DNA of 64,000 nucleotides from Bacteroides caecimuris (GTDB taxonomy: Bacteria; Bacteroidota; Bacteroidia; Bacteroidales; Bacteroidaceae), in the NCBI RefSeq assembly GCF_001688725.2, contig NZ_CP015401.2, forward strand, positions 744,001-808,000, read 5' to 3'. The notes beneath the pieces were generated by a model. It saw nothing but the letters and a program-made list of their open reading frames with translations. It made no database searches and was not told the DNA's origin. This document shows positions 44,324 through 53,037 of this stretch, piece after piece. The position numbers and the translations under genes are program-made. Positions within the stretch are counted from its first letter, which is position 1; each line of letters opens with the position of its first letter.

Positions 44324-44992
44324 CTATTTTAATTCATCATCGTGGCAATGGCAACCGTCTTCGTGGCAGTGGCAATCATCGTCGTGGCAATGACAGCCTT
44401 CTTCTTCACAATAATCGTTGTCGTCGCTTGGTTCGTAAAATCCTTCTTCATTACCGTTCTCTTCCTCCTCTTCTTCCTGTTGGTTGTATTTCACGTCATG
44501 AAGGGCGCGTAGTGTGTTTACCAGTTTCTGTCCCCACAGTGTGCCGAAATTCTCCTGGCAGATAGCCAATGAATCATTCATTGTTTCATTCAGTCCCAGT
44601 TGAAAGACAAATATGAAATCTTTAATATCCTGATAAATATCAGCCAGATCTTCCGATATTGATTTCTTGATAGGCTGGTCGCTATAAACCATGTCTTGCA
44701 CGAATACGTCCAGATAATCATCCTTGTCACCCATCAATCCTGAAAGATTAATGCGCAGAATTTCGTAAATCTCTTCTGTGACATACGTTTCGGGTGCTTC
44801 GTCCCCAATCGTCTCACATTTGGGCAACATAGATGCTTTGAGATAGAGCAGGGGGAGTATTTTTAATGATGTATCAACGAAAGTACTACGCTTCATGCGT
44901 TCGGCACGTTCGAGAAATGCACAAAATTCGGCGGCTACTGTAACGAACTCAATTACGTTCTTATCAAATATCGTTTGGCTTTCTTTTTCCAT
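44324..44992 (-). CDS. DUF5063-family protein with His/Cys-rich tail
   Basis: 222 residues, cytoplasmic. The first 185 or so match the helical DUF5063 family (FVTVAAEFCAFLERAERMKR, LPLLYLKASMLPK, GFNETMND-like LGLNETMNDSLAICQENFGT). The end is a repeat of Cys-His-Cys-His-Asp/Glu units (CHCHDDDCHCHEDGCHCHDD), nine or so residues per unit, which should bind metals such as zinc, nickel or copper. The tail may serve metal storage or delivery. It pairs with the DEDD exonuclease, a metal-dependent enzyme, 2 bp downstream. Confidence 0.8.
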   Translation of the reverse strand: MEKESQTIFDKNVIEFVTVAAEFCAFLERAERMKRSTFVDTSLKILPLLYLKASMLPKCETIGDEAPETYVTEEIYEILRINLSGLMGDKDDYLDVFVQDMVYSDQPIKKSISEDLADIYQDIKDFIFVFQLGLNETMNDSLAICQENFGTLWGQKLVNTLRALHDVKYNQQEEEEEENGNEEGFYEPSDDNDYCEEEGCHCHDDDCHCHEDGCHCHDDELK

Positions 44993-45013
44993 GATCTATA
45001 TTGATTTGAAACG

Positions 45014-45021
45014 CAAAGGTA
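45014..45021 (-). promoter_or_regulatory. -7 box upstream of the DUF5063 gene
   Basis: TACCTTTG on the minus strand, perfect TAnnTTTG, 21 bp before the ATG. Confidence 0.5.
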
Positions 45022-45064
45022 AGAAAAAGGATTGAATGAGCGTAGTGCTCGTTATTTTTTTTAT

Positions 45065-45072
45065 TATTTTTG
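45065..45072 (+). promoter_or_regulatory. -7 box of the ftsK operon
   Basis: TATTTTTG, a perfect TAnnTTTG on the plus strand, 47 bp before the ftsK ATG. Confidence 0.5.
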
Positions 45073-45119
45073 CGGCTTAGAATCTCATTCCAGTTTTATA
45101 AAAATAGAATAAAAGACTC

Positions 45120-47612
45120 ATGGCAAAGAAGAAATTAGATAAGGAGGCAGAAAGCACTCCCTCTTCCCCTAGTAAAATTGTGGCTGTATGTAAGAATGAA
45201 ACAGTTCATTTTGTGATTGGATTGATGCTGGTCATCTTTTCCGTTTACCTGTTGTTGGCTTTTTCCTCCTTCTTCTTTACGGGGGCTGCCGATCAAAGTA
45301 TTATTGATAGCGGTAGTTCGGCGGATTTGGCGGCTGTTAATAATCAGGTGAAGAATTATGCTGGTTCACGTGGAGCGCAGTTGGCAAGCTATCTGATAAA
45401 CGACTGTTTCGGTATTTCCTCTTTCTTCATACTTGTTTTTTTGGCAGTGGCAGGATTGAAGTTGATGCGTGTACGTGTGGTCCGCTTGTGGAAGTGGTTT
45501 ATTGGCTGCACGCTTTTATTAGTCTGGTTCTCCATATTCTTCGGATTTGCTTTTATGGATCATTATCAGGATTCTTTCATTTATCTGGGCGGTATGCATG
45601 GATACAATGTCAGTCGTTGGTTAATCTCGCAAGTAGGAGTACCTGGTGTATGGATGATCCTGTTGATAACTGCTATCTGTTTCTTTATATATATAAGTAC
45701 GCGTACTATTGTTTGGCTGCGTAAACTCTTTGCGTTGAGTTTCTTAAAACGCGAAAAGAAAGAGAAGGAAGAAATCATCCCGGAAGGAGAAGGCGATCAG
45801 GAATTCACGACTTCCCAACCGCAGGAAGTGGGGGGCAATTTGGAACGGACGTATAAACAGACACCTCCTCCGGCACCAGTGATGGATATACTGGCTGAAG
45901 AACCCGAAGATGAATTCCCTGTCAACCAGCCGGGGTTGGAAGATTCTCCTTTGTCTGATGACAGTGAAGAAGTGACGATGGTGTTTGAACCAACTATTTC
46001 CGATCCTGTTCCCGTTGTGCATGACGAACCTTTGGAAGAGACGGAACCCGGGTTTGAAGTAGAACCTGCGACTTCTGAAGAGGAATATGAGGGACCGGAA
46101 CTCGAACCTTACAATCCTACTAAGGATTTGGAAAACTACCGCTTCCCGACTATTGACCTGATGAAGCATTTCGAAAATGATGATCCGACGATTGACATGG
46201 ACGAACAAAATGCAAATAAGGATCGTATCATCACTACATTGCGCAGTTTTGGAATCGAAATCAGTACGATTAAAGCAACGGTAGGACCTACGGTAACTCT
46301 ATACGAAATCACTCCGGAGCAAGGAGTACGTATTTCTAAAATCCGTGGTTTGGAAGATGATATTGCATTAAGTCTTTCTGCTGACGGTATCCGTATCATC
46401 GCTCCGATACCGGGTAAAGGAACAATCGGTATTGAAGTGCCGAACAAGAATCCGAAGATCGTTTCCGGACAAAGTGTGATCGGAAGTAAGAAATTCCAGG
46501 AATCCAAATATGATCTGCCTATTGTATTGGGTAAGACCATCACGAATGAAGTCTTTATGTTCGACCTTTGCAAGATGCCGCACGTATTGGTGGCAGGTGC
46601 AACTGGTCAGGGTAAGTCAGTAGGTTTGAATGCTATTATTACTTCCTTATTATATAAGAAGCATCCGGCAGAATTGAAATTTGTACTGGTCGACCCGAAG
46701 AAAGTAGAATTCAGCATCTATTCGGTGATTGAAAATCATTTTCTTGCCAAACTTCCTGATGGAGGCGAACCTATTATTACAGACGTAACAAAGGTTGTGC
46801 AAACCCTGAACTCTGTTTGTGTGGAGATGGATACTCGTTATGATCTGTTGAAGATGGCGCATGTACGTAATGTCAGAGAATATAATGAGAAGTTTATCAA
46901 CCGTCGTCTGAATCCGGAAAAGGGGCATAAGTTTATGCCGTATATCGTAGTGGTTATTGACGAGTTCGGAGATTTGATTATGACTGCCGGTAAGGAAGTG
47001 GAACTTCCGATTGCCCGTATTGCGCAGTTGGCACGTGCTGTCGGTATTCACATGATTATTGCTACACAGCGTCCGACTACCAATATCATTACGGGTACGA
47101 TTAAAGCCAACTTCCCGGCGCGTATCGCTTTCCGTGTATCTGCCATGATGGACTCTCGTACTATTCTTGACCGTCCGGGTGCTAACCGTTTGATTGGTAA
47201 GGGGGATATGCTCTTCTTGCAGGGAGCTGATCCGGTGCGTGTACAGTGTGCCTTTATCGATACACCGGAAGTAGAAGAAATTACAAAATTCATTGCCCGT
47301 CAGCAGAGTTATCCTACCCCGTTCTTCTTGCCCGAATATGTGAGTGAAGATAGTAATAGTGAAGTAGGGGATATTGATATGGGACGTCTCGACCCGTTGT
47401 TTGAAGATGCGGCCCGGTTGGTTGTTATTCATCAGCAAGGTTCCACTTCATTGATTCAGCGTAAATTTGCGATTGGCTATAATCGTGCCGGGCGTATAAT
47501 GGATCAATTGGAGAAAGCCGGAATTGTAGGTCCTACACAAGGAAGTAAGGCGCGTGACGTGCTGTGCATTGATGATAATGATCTTGAAATGCGATTGAAC
47601 AATTTACAGTAA
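45120..47612 (+). CDS. ftsK: DNA translocase FtsK
   Basis: Septal DNA pump that clears and aligns chromosome ends at division. 830 residues: N-terminal membrane domain with about four helices (residues 25-215), a Pro/Glu-rich linker of about 100 residues (to about 320), then the RecA-like motor with Walker A GATGQGKSVGLN, Walker B PYIVVVIDEFGDLIM, and the winged-helix gamma domain at the end (QRKFAIGYNRAGRIMDQLEK). The linker is shorter than in E. coli FtsK. First gene of an ftsK-lolA-trxB series. Confidence 0.96.
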   Translation: MAKKKLDKEAESTPSSPSKIVAVCKNETVHFVIGLMLVIFSVYLLLAFSSFFFTGAADQSIIDSGSSADLAAVNNQVKNYAGSRGAQLASYLINDCFGISSFFILVFLAVAGLKLMRVRVVRLWKWFIGCTLLLVWFSIFFGFAFMDHYQDSFIYLGGMHGYNVSRWLISQVGVPGVWMILLITAICFFIYISTRTIVWLRKLFALSFLKREKKEKEEIIPEGEGDQEFTTSQPQEVGGNLERTYKQTPPPAPVMDILAEEPEDEFPVNQPGLEDSPLSDDSEEVTMVFEPTISDPVPVVHDEPLEETEPGFEVEPATSEEEYEGPELEPYNPTKDLENYRFPTIDLMKHFENDDPTIDMDEQNANKDRIITTLRSFGIEISTIKATVGPTVTLYEITPEQGVRISKIRGLEDDIALSLSADGIRIIAPIPGKGTIGIEVPNKNPKIVSGQSVIGSKKFQESKYDLPIVLGKTITNEVFMFDLCKMPHVLVAGATGQGKSVGLNAIITSLLYKKHPAELKFVLVDPKKVEFSIYSVIENHFLAKLPDGGEPIITDVTKVVQTLNSVCVEMDTRYDLLKMAHVRNVREYNEKFINRRLNPEKGHKFMPYIVVVIDEFGDLIMTAGKEVELPIARIAQLARAVGIHMIIATQRPTTNIITGTIKANFPARIAFRVSAMMDSRTILDRPGANRLIGKGDMLFLQGADPVRVQCAFIDTPEVEEITKFIARQQSYPTPFFLPEYVSEDSNSEVGDIDMGRLDPLFEDAARLVVIHQQGSTSLIQRKFAIGYNRAGRIMDQLEKAGIVGPTQGSKARDVLCIDDNDLEMRLNNLQ

Positions 47613-47631
47613 CAGTTCGTTTATTAATCAA

Positions 47632-48279
47632 ATGAGAAAGTACATTTTTAGTGTTTTAATAGCTTTACTGTCTTTGCCTGTGATTGCTCAACAACAGCAG
47701 TCCCAGGCTAAAGTCATTCTTGACAAAACGGCAGAGGCGTTTCGCAAAGCAGGTGGCGTGAAGGCTGATTTTACTGTAAAGGCTGTGGCAAACGGCTTGG
47801 TAGAAGGTGCCGAAAATGGAACAATTCAGTTGAAAGGAGAGAAATTCGTGCTGAAAACATCTGATATCATCACTTGGTTTGACGGAAAAACGCAATGGAG
47901 TTATGTGACCAAGAATGATGAAGTGAATGTCAGTAATCCGACGCAGGAAGAGTTGCAGCAGATAAATCCGTATACCTTTCTGTATATGTATCAGAAAGGG
48001 TTCTCTTATAAGTTTGGGGTGACTAAGACGTTTCGTGGAAAAGCCGTTTGGGAAGTCGTTCTGACTGCCAGGGATAAGAAACAGGAGTTGGAACGTATCA
48101 CTCTTTTTGTGACGAAGGACACTTATGAACCTCTATATATTTTGCTTCAGCAGCGTGGGCAGCAGACACGTAATGAGATAACCGTTACAAGTTATCAGAA
48201 GGGGCAAAATTATACGGATCGTGTTTTTACTTTTGATAAAAAACAATATCCCAATGCGGAGGTGATAGATTTGAGATAA
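47632..48279 (+). CDS. LolA-like outer-membrane lipoprotein carrier protein
   Basis: Periplasmic carrier taking lipoproteins from the inner to outer membrane. 215 residues with signal ending SLPVIAQ. The LolA fold is suggested by VKADFTVKAV, GTIQLKGEKFVLKT and GKTQWSYVTKNDEVNVSNP. It begins 19 bp after ftsK, an order found in many Bacteroidetes. The family is diverse, so the assignment is by overall similarity and context. Confidence 0.85.
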   Translation: MRKYIFSVLIALLSLPVIAQQQQSQAKVILDKTAEAFRKAGGVKADFTVKAVANGLVEGAENGTIQLKGEKFVLKTSDIITWFDGKTQWSYVTKNDEVNVSNPTQEELQQINPYTFLYMYQKGFSYKFGVTKTFRGKAVWEVVLTARDKKQELERITLFVTKDTYEPLYILLQQRGQQTRNEITVTSYQKGQNYTDRVFTFDKKQYPNAEVIDLR

Positions 48280-48315
48280 CATGTTTTTATAACAAAAAAA
48301 TAAAGATAAATTAAG

Positions 48316-49266
48316 ATGGCAGAAATAGAAAAAGTGAAATGCCTGATTATAGGTTCAGGACCTGCCGGATATACGGCAGCGATTTACGCAGGACGTGCAA
48401 ATTTATGTCCGGTACTATATGAAGGATTGCAGCCGGGTGGTCAGTTGACTACTACCACAGACGTAGAGAACTTTCCCGGTTATCCGGAAGGTATCAGTGG
48501 TCCGCAGTTGATGGAAGATTTGCGTGCACAGGCAAGCCGTTTCGGAACAGATATTCGTTTCGGTATCGCTACGGCAGCAGATTTAAACAAAGCTCCTTAT
48601 AAAATAACAATTGACGGTGATAAAGTGATTGAAACGGAATCATTGATTATTGCTACCGGGGCAACTGCTAAATATCTGGGGCTGGAGGATGAAAAGAAAT
48701 ATGCCGGAATGGGTGTAAGCGCTTGTGCTACTTGTGACGGATTTTTCTATCGTAAGAAAGTGGTTGCTGTAGTTGGTGGAGGTGATACTGCTTGTGAAGA
48801 AGCGGTTTATCTTGCCGGTCTTGCATCTAAAGTATATCTGATTGTCCGTAAACCTTTCTTGCGTGCATCGAAGATCATGCAAGAACGTGTCATGAACCAC
48901 GATAAGATTGAAGTTCTTTTTGAACACAATGCAGTTGGTTTGTTTGGTGATAATGGCGTAGAGGGTGTAAATCTGGTGAAACGTTGGGGTGAACCGGATG
49001 AAGAACGTTATAGTTTGCCTATCGACGGTTTCTTCCTGGCTATCGGACATCAACCGAATACTGAAATATTTAAGGAGTATATCGATACGGACGAAGTAGG
49101 TTATATCATCACAGAAGGTGATAGCCCTCGTACGAAAGTACCCGGAGTTTTTGCGGCGGGAGATGTGGCAGATCCGCATTACCGCCAGGCTATTACAGCT
49201 GCGGGAAGTGGATGTAAGGCTGCTTTGGAGGCAGAACGCTATCTCTCTTCTAAAGGACTTGTATGA
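48316..49266 (+). CDS. trxB: Thioredoxin reductase
   Basis: FAD enzyme that reduces thioredoxin with NADPH. 316 residues; FAD site LIIGSGPAGYTAAIYAGRA, the redox pair in CATCDGFFYRKK, NADPH site VAVVGGGDTACEEAVYLA and the C-terminal GVFAAGDVADPHYRQAI. Third gene of the ftsK series. Electrons from this enzyme may ultimately feed the periplasmic thioredoxin-fold proteins of loci A and B, but no membrane relay is present in the window. Confidence 0.96.
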   Translation: MAEIEKVKCLIIGSGPAGYTAAIYAGRANLCPVLYEGLQPGGQLTTTTDVENFPGYPEGISGPQLMEDLRAQASRFGTDIRFGIATAADLNKAPYKITIDGDKVIETESLIIATGATAKYLGLEDEKKYAGMGVSACATCDGFFYRKKVVAVVGGGDTACEEAVYLAGLASKVYLIVRKPFLRASKIMQERVMNHDKIEVLFEHNAVGLFGDNGVEGVNLVKRWGEPDEERYSLPIDGFFLAIGHQPNTEIFKEYIDTDEVGYIITEGDSPRTKVPGVFAAGDVADPHYRQAITAAGSGCKAALEAERYLSSKGLV

Positions 49267-49334
49267 TAAATAGGTCTGTGATATGAACAAATAAATGACA
49301 ATCACTTTATTCTAGTGTGATTGATTATAAAATA

Positions 49335-49367
49335 AAACGAGGGTGTCCATTGTGGAAACCCTCGTTT
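49335..49367. terminator. Bidirectional terminator between trxB and locus B
   Basis: AAACGAGGGT (49335-49344) and ACCCTCGTTT (49358-49367) pair perfectly; the minus strand continues TTATTTTAT. It ends both the trxB series and the convergent locus B. Confidence 0.8.
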
Positions 49368-49415
49368 AGTTAAAGTTTTAGATTAGTATAGTTATATAAT
49401 TAAAAAGAGAGATTT

Positions 49416-50705
49416 TTATTTCAGGAGTTGTTCTTCAATGATTTGCACATACTTTTCCGGCGTGGCACCAACCTCGATTATTGGCTTGCCGCCTACCGGG
49501 ATGAAGAATAACGTAGGCAATGCCTGTACACTAAAATGGCTGCATAAATCTTTTTCTTTATCAGCATTTACCTTATAGAATATAACTTTTCCTTTATATT
49601 TTTCAGCTAGTTTCTCCATTTCCGGAAGTAGACGCATACATGGACCGCACCACGTAGCCCAAAAATCGATAACTATCGGTTTGTCTCCATTATAGATGAA
49701 ATCATTTCCTTTCCGGTAGTCGAAAATGTGTTCGAGGAAGAACTGGCGGGTAATTGGATTCAATTTACCATCTTCAACTTTTGTTTCCGTCACTTTAGCT
49801 TCCGCTTCCGGTATAGGAACCATATCGAATGGTTGGAAGTAAATTTTCTGATGAATATAGTCAATAGATATAATTCCGTAGTCCAGTATCTTTTTGCCTA
49901 ATACGGAACGTTTCAAGAATGGGTTTTTCACTGCTATGGCATCTTCAATCTTTGTTTTTACAAACATCGTTTCAGGTAGGATGAGGCTTTCCTCTTCTTG
50001 ACTTATTTCTTTATATTCATTGGAGACTTTCTGGTTACTTCCTTTGGTATATTGTGTGTTCCATGTATTGAAATCAGCTTCAGTAAGATTCACTAATCCT
50101 TCACTCCATGTATCCAGGACAAGAGATATCGGCTTTCCTTGAATGTTTATCGGGCATACTACTCCTAATCCCGTTATCAGGTTAAAATTTTCCCGATAGT
50201 TAAGTTTCATATAAGAAGGACGGTAGGGCTGTGTAATCGTAATTTTCTTCCGTTGCATGTCAATGGTTAATACAGAAGTGCGGAAAACAGCACCACTTAA
50301 TACACCCATAACCCCTAGCTTGCGTAGATAAGGTTCGTCTTCTAATGTGAAAGCCGGAAGATCGTTTGCAAATGTATTTTTACCAATAGCTACTGTCCCC
50401 ATTTCATATACCTTTCCAACAGGTACCTGTTTAAATACAAAATCTTGGTAAGAACTAAAAGTTCCTCTCTTTTCTGTATTGATGTTTAACTTTTTGAGAG
50501 CTTCAGGAAGTAGAGCGTTATGTCCCGATAAATCAAGGACAAAGTCAGCCACTTCACCATTTATAGTGGCTTCCACGATAATTTTCCCATCAATAGTTTC
50601 GAATGGAATGACCTCTGTCATACTGTTTTGTGTTTGTGCACTGATGCCTCCTGTGATACAAAATGCAAGCAAACAGAGATACATCTTGGTTATTATTCGT
50701 TTCAT
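49416..50705 (-). CDS. Retropepsin-like/thioredoxin fusion protein, exported
   Basis: Exported protein of 429 residues with a signal ending GGISAQ. Residues 30-310 resemble the two-lobed aspartyl protease domain of its upstream neighbours, but the catalytic triplets are altered: DLSG in FVLDLSGHNALL and DTW in LVLDTWSEGLV instead of DTG. The last 105 or so residues form a canonical thioredoxin: FWATWCGPCMRLLPEME with Cys353 and Cys356, and ALPTLFFIP with the cis-proline. Where its neighbours have PDZ, this one has thioredoxin. It is probably not a protease any more. Last gene of locus B, 20 bp after the previous stop. Confidence 0.85.
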   Translation of the reverse strand: MKRIITKMYLCLLAFCITGGISAQTQNSMTEVIPFETIDGKIIVEATINGEVADFVLDLSGHNALLPEALKKLNINTEKRGTFSSYQDFVFKQVPVGKVYEMGTVAIGKNTFANDLPAFTLEDEPYLRKLGVMGVLSGAVFRTSVLTIDMQRKKITITQPYRPSYMKLNYRENFNLITGLGVVCPINIQGKPISLVLDTWSEGLVNLTEADFNTWNTQYTKGSNQKVSNEYKEISQEEESLILPETMFVKTKIEDAIAVKNPFLKRSVLGKKILDYGIISIDYIHQKIYFQPFDMVPIPEAEAKVTETKVEDGKLNPITRQFFLEHIFDYRKGNDFIYNGDKPIVIDFWATWCGPCMRLLPEMEKLAEKYKGKVIFYKVNADKEKDLCSHFSVQALPTLFFIPVGGKPIIEVGATPEKYVQIIEEQLLK

Positions 50706-50725
50706 ATATTCTTTCTGTTTAAAGT

Positions 50726-51886
50726 TTATTTCTCTTTCCTGATTTCAATTCTTTTCTCTTGATTATCTTTTTTGATGATAATATAGCCAGTATCACCAGG
50801 TATAGCATTCATAATTTCTTCTACGGCCATCTGGCTCATGGGGCAATCTTTAAGAGAAGTTCCGTTGATATTAATCACTTCGTCGCCGAAAGCAACTGTA
50901 TCTTTCATGCTATCCCATATAGTTGTAATTTCGAATCTTTCGTTGCGTGGTAATATACTTACGTTCCAAAGAGCGGGAACACCTCCCATGTCGGTTTTTC
51001 CTTCTTCAAAGGGGAGGAAGTAAAAACGTCTCCGCATATAATCAATAATCACTTTACCATATTTCAGTAAATCCACCCCGATGATCGTTCCATTCATGAC
51101 AGTTGTTGTACTACCTACATTTGTGAATTCTTTTCCCATGATATTGATGGAAGGTACAGATACCTTTTTAATATCTACCGGTTTGCCCAACCCTGTTATT
51201 CCGGCAGCTACGATACCATATCCATGATTGGTAACTTGCGAAATGTCAGCCAACCTATTGTAATCTTCCGTACAATAAAGCAGAAAGCCTCCGGCACCTG
51301 TGTCGAACAGAACTTTTAAATCATTGTTTCCTAAGCGAACGTTGACAATGGAATGATGTTCCGTTTCATCCAACAGCGGAATTCCATCTGTAACTTTTAA
51401 CTTTTCGGGACGATAAGGATAGTTGATTACCATTATTTTAGAACGGGAATCGAAGGTTATTACCGACTGTGCAAAGGCATCTCCTCCAAGAATTCCGACA
51501 ACTCCCAGCCCTGTGAAGAAGGGATCTTTAGGTAGTACCATCGTTTTCAACTGTTTGATTTTGTAGTTCTTTCCGATGGAAATATTTTGTACGTGAGCTT
51601 CCTGATAGTTGGAGCCTTGTGCATTCACATCGGAAATGCGCGTATATCCTGCGGCAGTAGCTTTCATTTCAGTTGCGGCGTCGTACATAGTCCCGGTTCT
51701 TCCTCCTGTATCAACGATGTATTTTACATTTACGCCATTAACAGTAACGGGTATAATGATTTTCTCCTGAATGAATTCATAAGGAATGGTATCGCAAACT
51801 TTATTCTGGATTTGCGCTACCGTTGCTTGTCCGCAGTTTAGAAATAATAGCAGCCATAAGCCGTTCAGTATTCCTATTCTTTTCAT
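50726..51886 (-). CDS. Retropepsin-like aspartyl protease with PDZ domain, exported
   Basis: 386 residues with a signal ending CGQATVAQ. Two DTG lobes are intact: YIVDTGGRTGTMYD and VLFDTGAGGFLLY, giving both catalytic aspartates. A PDZ domain follows at about residues 300-380 (GDEVININGTSLKDCPMSQM). Proteins of this plan are secreted or periplasmic in Bacteroidetes; activity is plausible but unproven. It is separated from the next paralogue by 1 bp and resembles it closely, so a tandem duplication is likely. Confidence 0.85.
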   Translation of the reverse strand: MKRIGILNGLWLLLFLNCGQATVAQIQNKVCDTIPYEFIQEKIIIPVTVNGVNVKYIVDTGGRTGTMYDAATEMKATAAGYTRISDVNAQGSNYQEAHVQNISIGKNYKIKQLKTMVLPKDPFFTGLGVVGILGGDAFAQSVITFDSRSKIMVINYPYRPEKLKVTDGIPLLDETEHHSIVNVRLGNNDLKVLFDTGAGGFLLYCTEDYNRLADISQVTNHGYGIVAAGITGLGKPVDIKKVSVPSINIMGKEFTNVGSTTTVMNGTIIGVDLLKYGKVIIDYMRRRFYFLPFEEGKTDMGGVPALWNVSILPRNERFEITTIWDSMKDTVAFGDEVININGTSLKDCPMSQMAVEEIMNAIPGDTGYIIIKKDNQEKRIEIRKEK

Positions 51887-51887
51887 G

Positions 51888-53027
51888 TCATTCTTTTTTA
51901 TAGATAATATTCTTTATTCCGGAAGCAGTTTCAATCGTTAACTTCGTCTGTTTTTTCTCTTTCAATTCCGGTATTCCGTTCAGAATACTTTCGCAGAAGT
52001 CATATTTTTTAGTAGGTTTGCCATTAATCTTAATCACTTTGTCTCCTACTTCTATCTTACCTTTCGTGCTGCTCCAAACGGTAGATACATATAAGTCTCC
52101 GTCTTTGACCGTCAAATCGAAGTTGTTGCATTGATTGTTGATTTCATTATCCGGTTGGAAAGCTTCAAAATAGAATCTTCCACGTGGATAGTCGATAGTC
52201 ACTTTTCCGTATTGCAATAACTTTACACCTAGTAATGTGTAGGGGTGTTTATCTGTGTGGGTCGTTAAGTTGCGGAATTTGGTGGCTCCTACTGACAATA
52301 AGGGGATATGTACTCTATATGAAGATGCTTTCTCTGCTTGTCCGGCTACTCCGATGCTTCCTTCCCCATATCCTTCAGAAACGACTTCCATAGATGCCTC
52401 CGGTTTAATTCTCTCAAAATCACTTTCAATAAGAGATAACAGGCTGGGACTGCCTGTATCAAATAATACGGTGATGTTGCTGACCGGAGCGATCTGTACA
52501 TTGACAATTGGCATTCCCCCTTCTTTCGTAAAATTCAGCATTTTTCGTAAAGATGCTGTAGAAGGCTTTTCGGCAGATGTGACGATGATATTTTTAGTCT
52601 GCGAATCAATGCTGACAATGGTACTTGCAAATAAATCGCTGCCGATGATACCATCTACTCCAAAACATTCCCAGCCTTTTACTTCATTGATGATTAGCGA
52701 TGGGGTATTTTTAAAGTTAATAACATCATCGGGAGTAGTCAGATTTTCTATTCGCGTAGTTTTGTAATAGCTTTCCACGTTGTTCACATCTGTCACCTTC
52801 ATAGAGTCTGTTGCTGTTATTTGTAGTGCTTGACAGGCTTTTGTGGTAAGTGCGGTGCGCCCTCCGGTATCAAAGATAAAAGGGCGTGCATTGCCGTTCA
52901 CTTTCATTTCGATAACCATTTTTTCGCCTACTATCCGATAAGGTATAGTTGCTTTATATTGTTGAGCGAATAAAGGGACCGCCATGCAAAGGGCAATGAC
53001 GGTTCCTGTTAGACAAGTATATTTCAT
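51888..53027 (-). CDS. Retropepsin-like aspartyl protease with PDZ domain, exported (paralogue)
   Basis: 379 residues, signal ending AVPLFAQQ. DTG lobes: FIFDTGGRTALTTKA and VLFDTGSPSLLSLI. PDZ domain at about residues 300-375 (GDKVIKINGKPTKKYDFCES). Same organisation as the gene at 50726-51886, with a 1-bp gap between them, so they should be made together. Whether the two lobes form one active site or work as dimers is not clear. The subtilase-like gene ends 10 bp upstream. Confidence 0.85.
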   Translation of the reverse strand: MKYTCLTGTVIALCMAVPLFAQQYKATIPYRIVGEKMVIEMKVNGNARPFIFDTGGRTALTTKACQALQITATDSMKVTDVNNVESYYKTTRIENLTTPDDVINFKNTPSLIINEVKGWECFGVDGIIGSDLFASTIVSIDSQTKNIIVTSAEKPSTASLRKMLNFTKEGGMPIVNVQIAPVSNITVLFDTGSPSLLSLIESDFERIKPEASMEVVSEGYGEGSIGVAGQAEKASSYRVHIPLLSVGATKFRNLTTHTDKHPYTLLGVKLLQYGKVTIDYPRGRFYFEAFQPDNEINNQCNNFDLTVKDGDLYVSTVWSSTKGKIEVGDKVIKINGKPTKKYDFCESILNGIPELKEKKQTKLTIETASGIKNIIYKKE

Positions 53028-53037
53028 AGATTAATCT

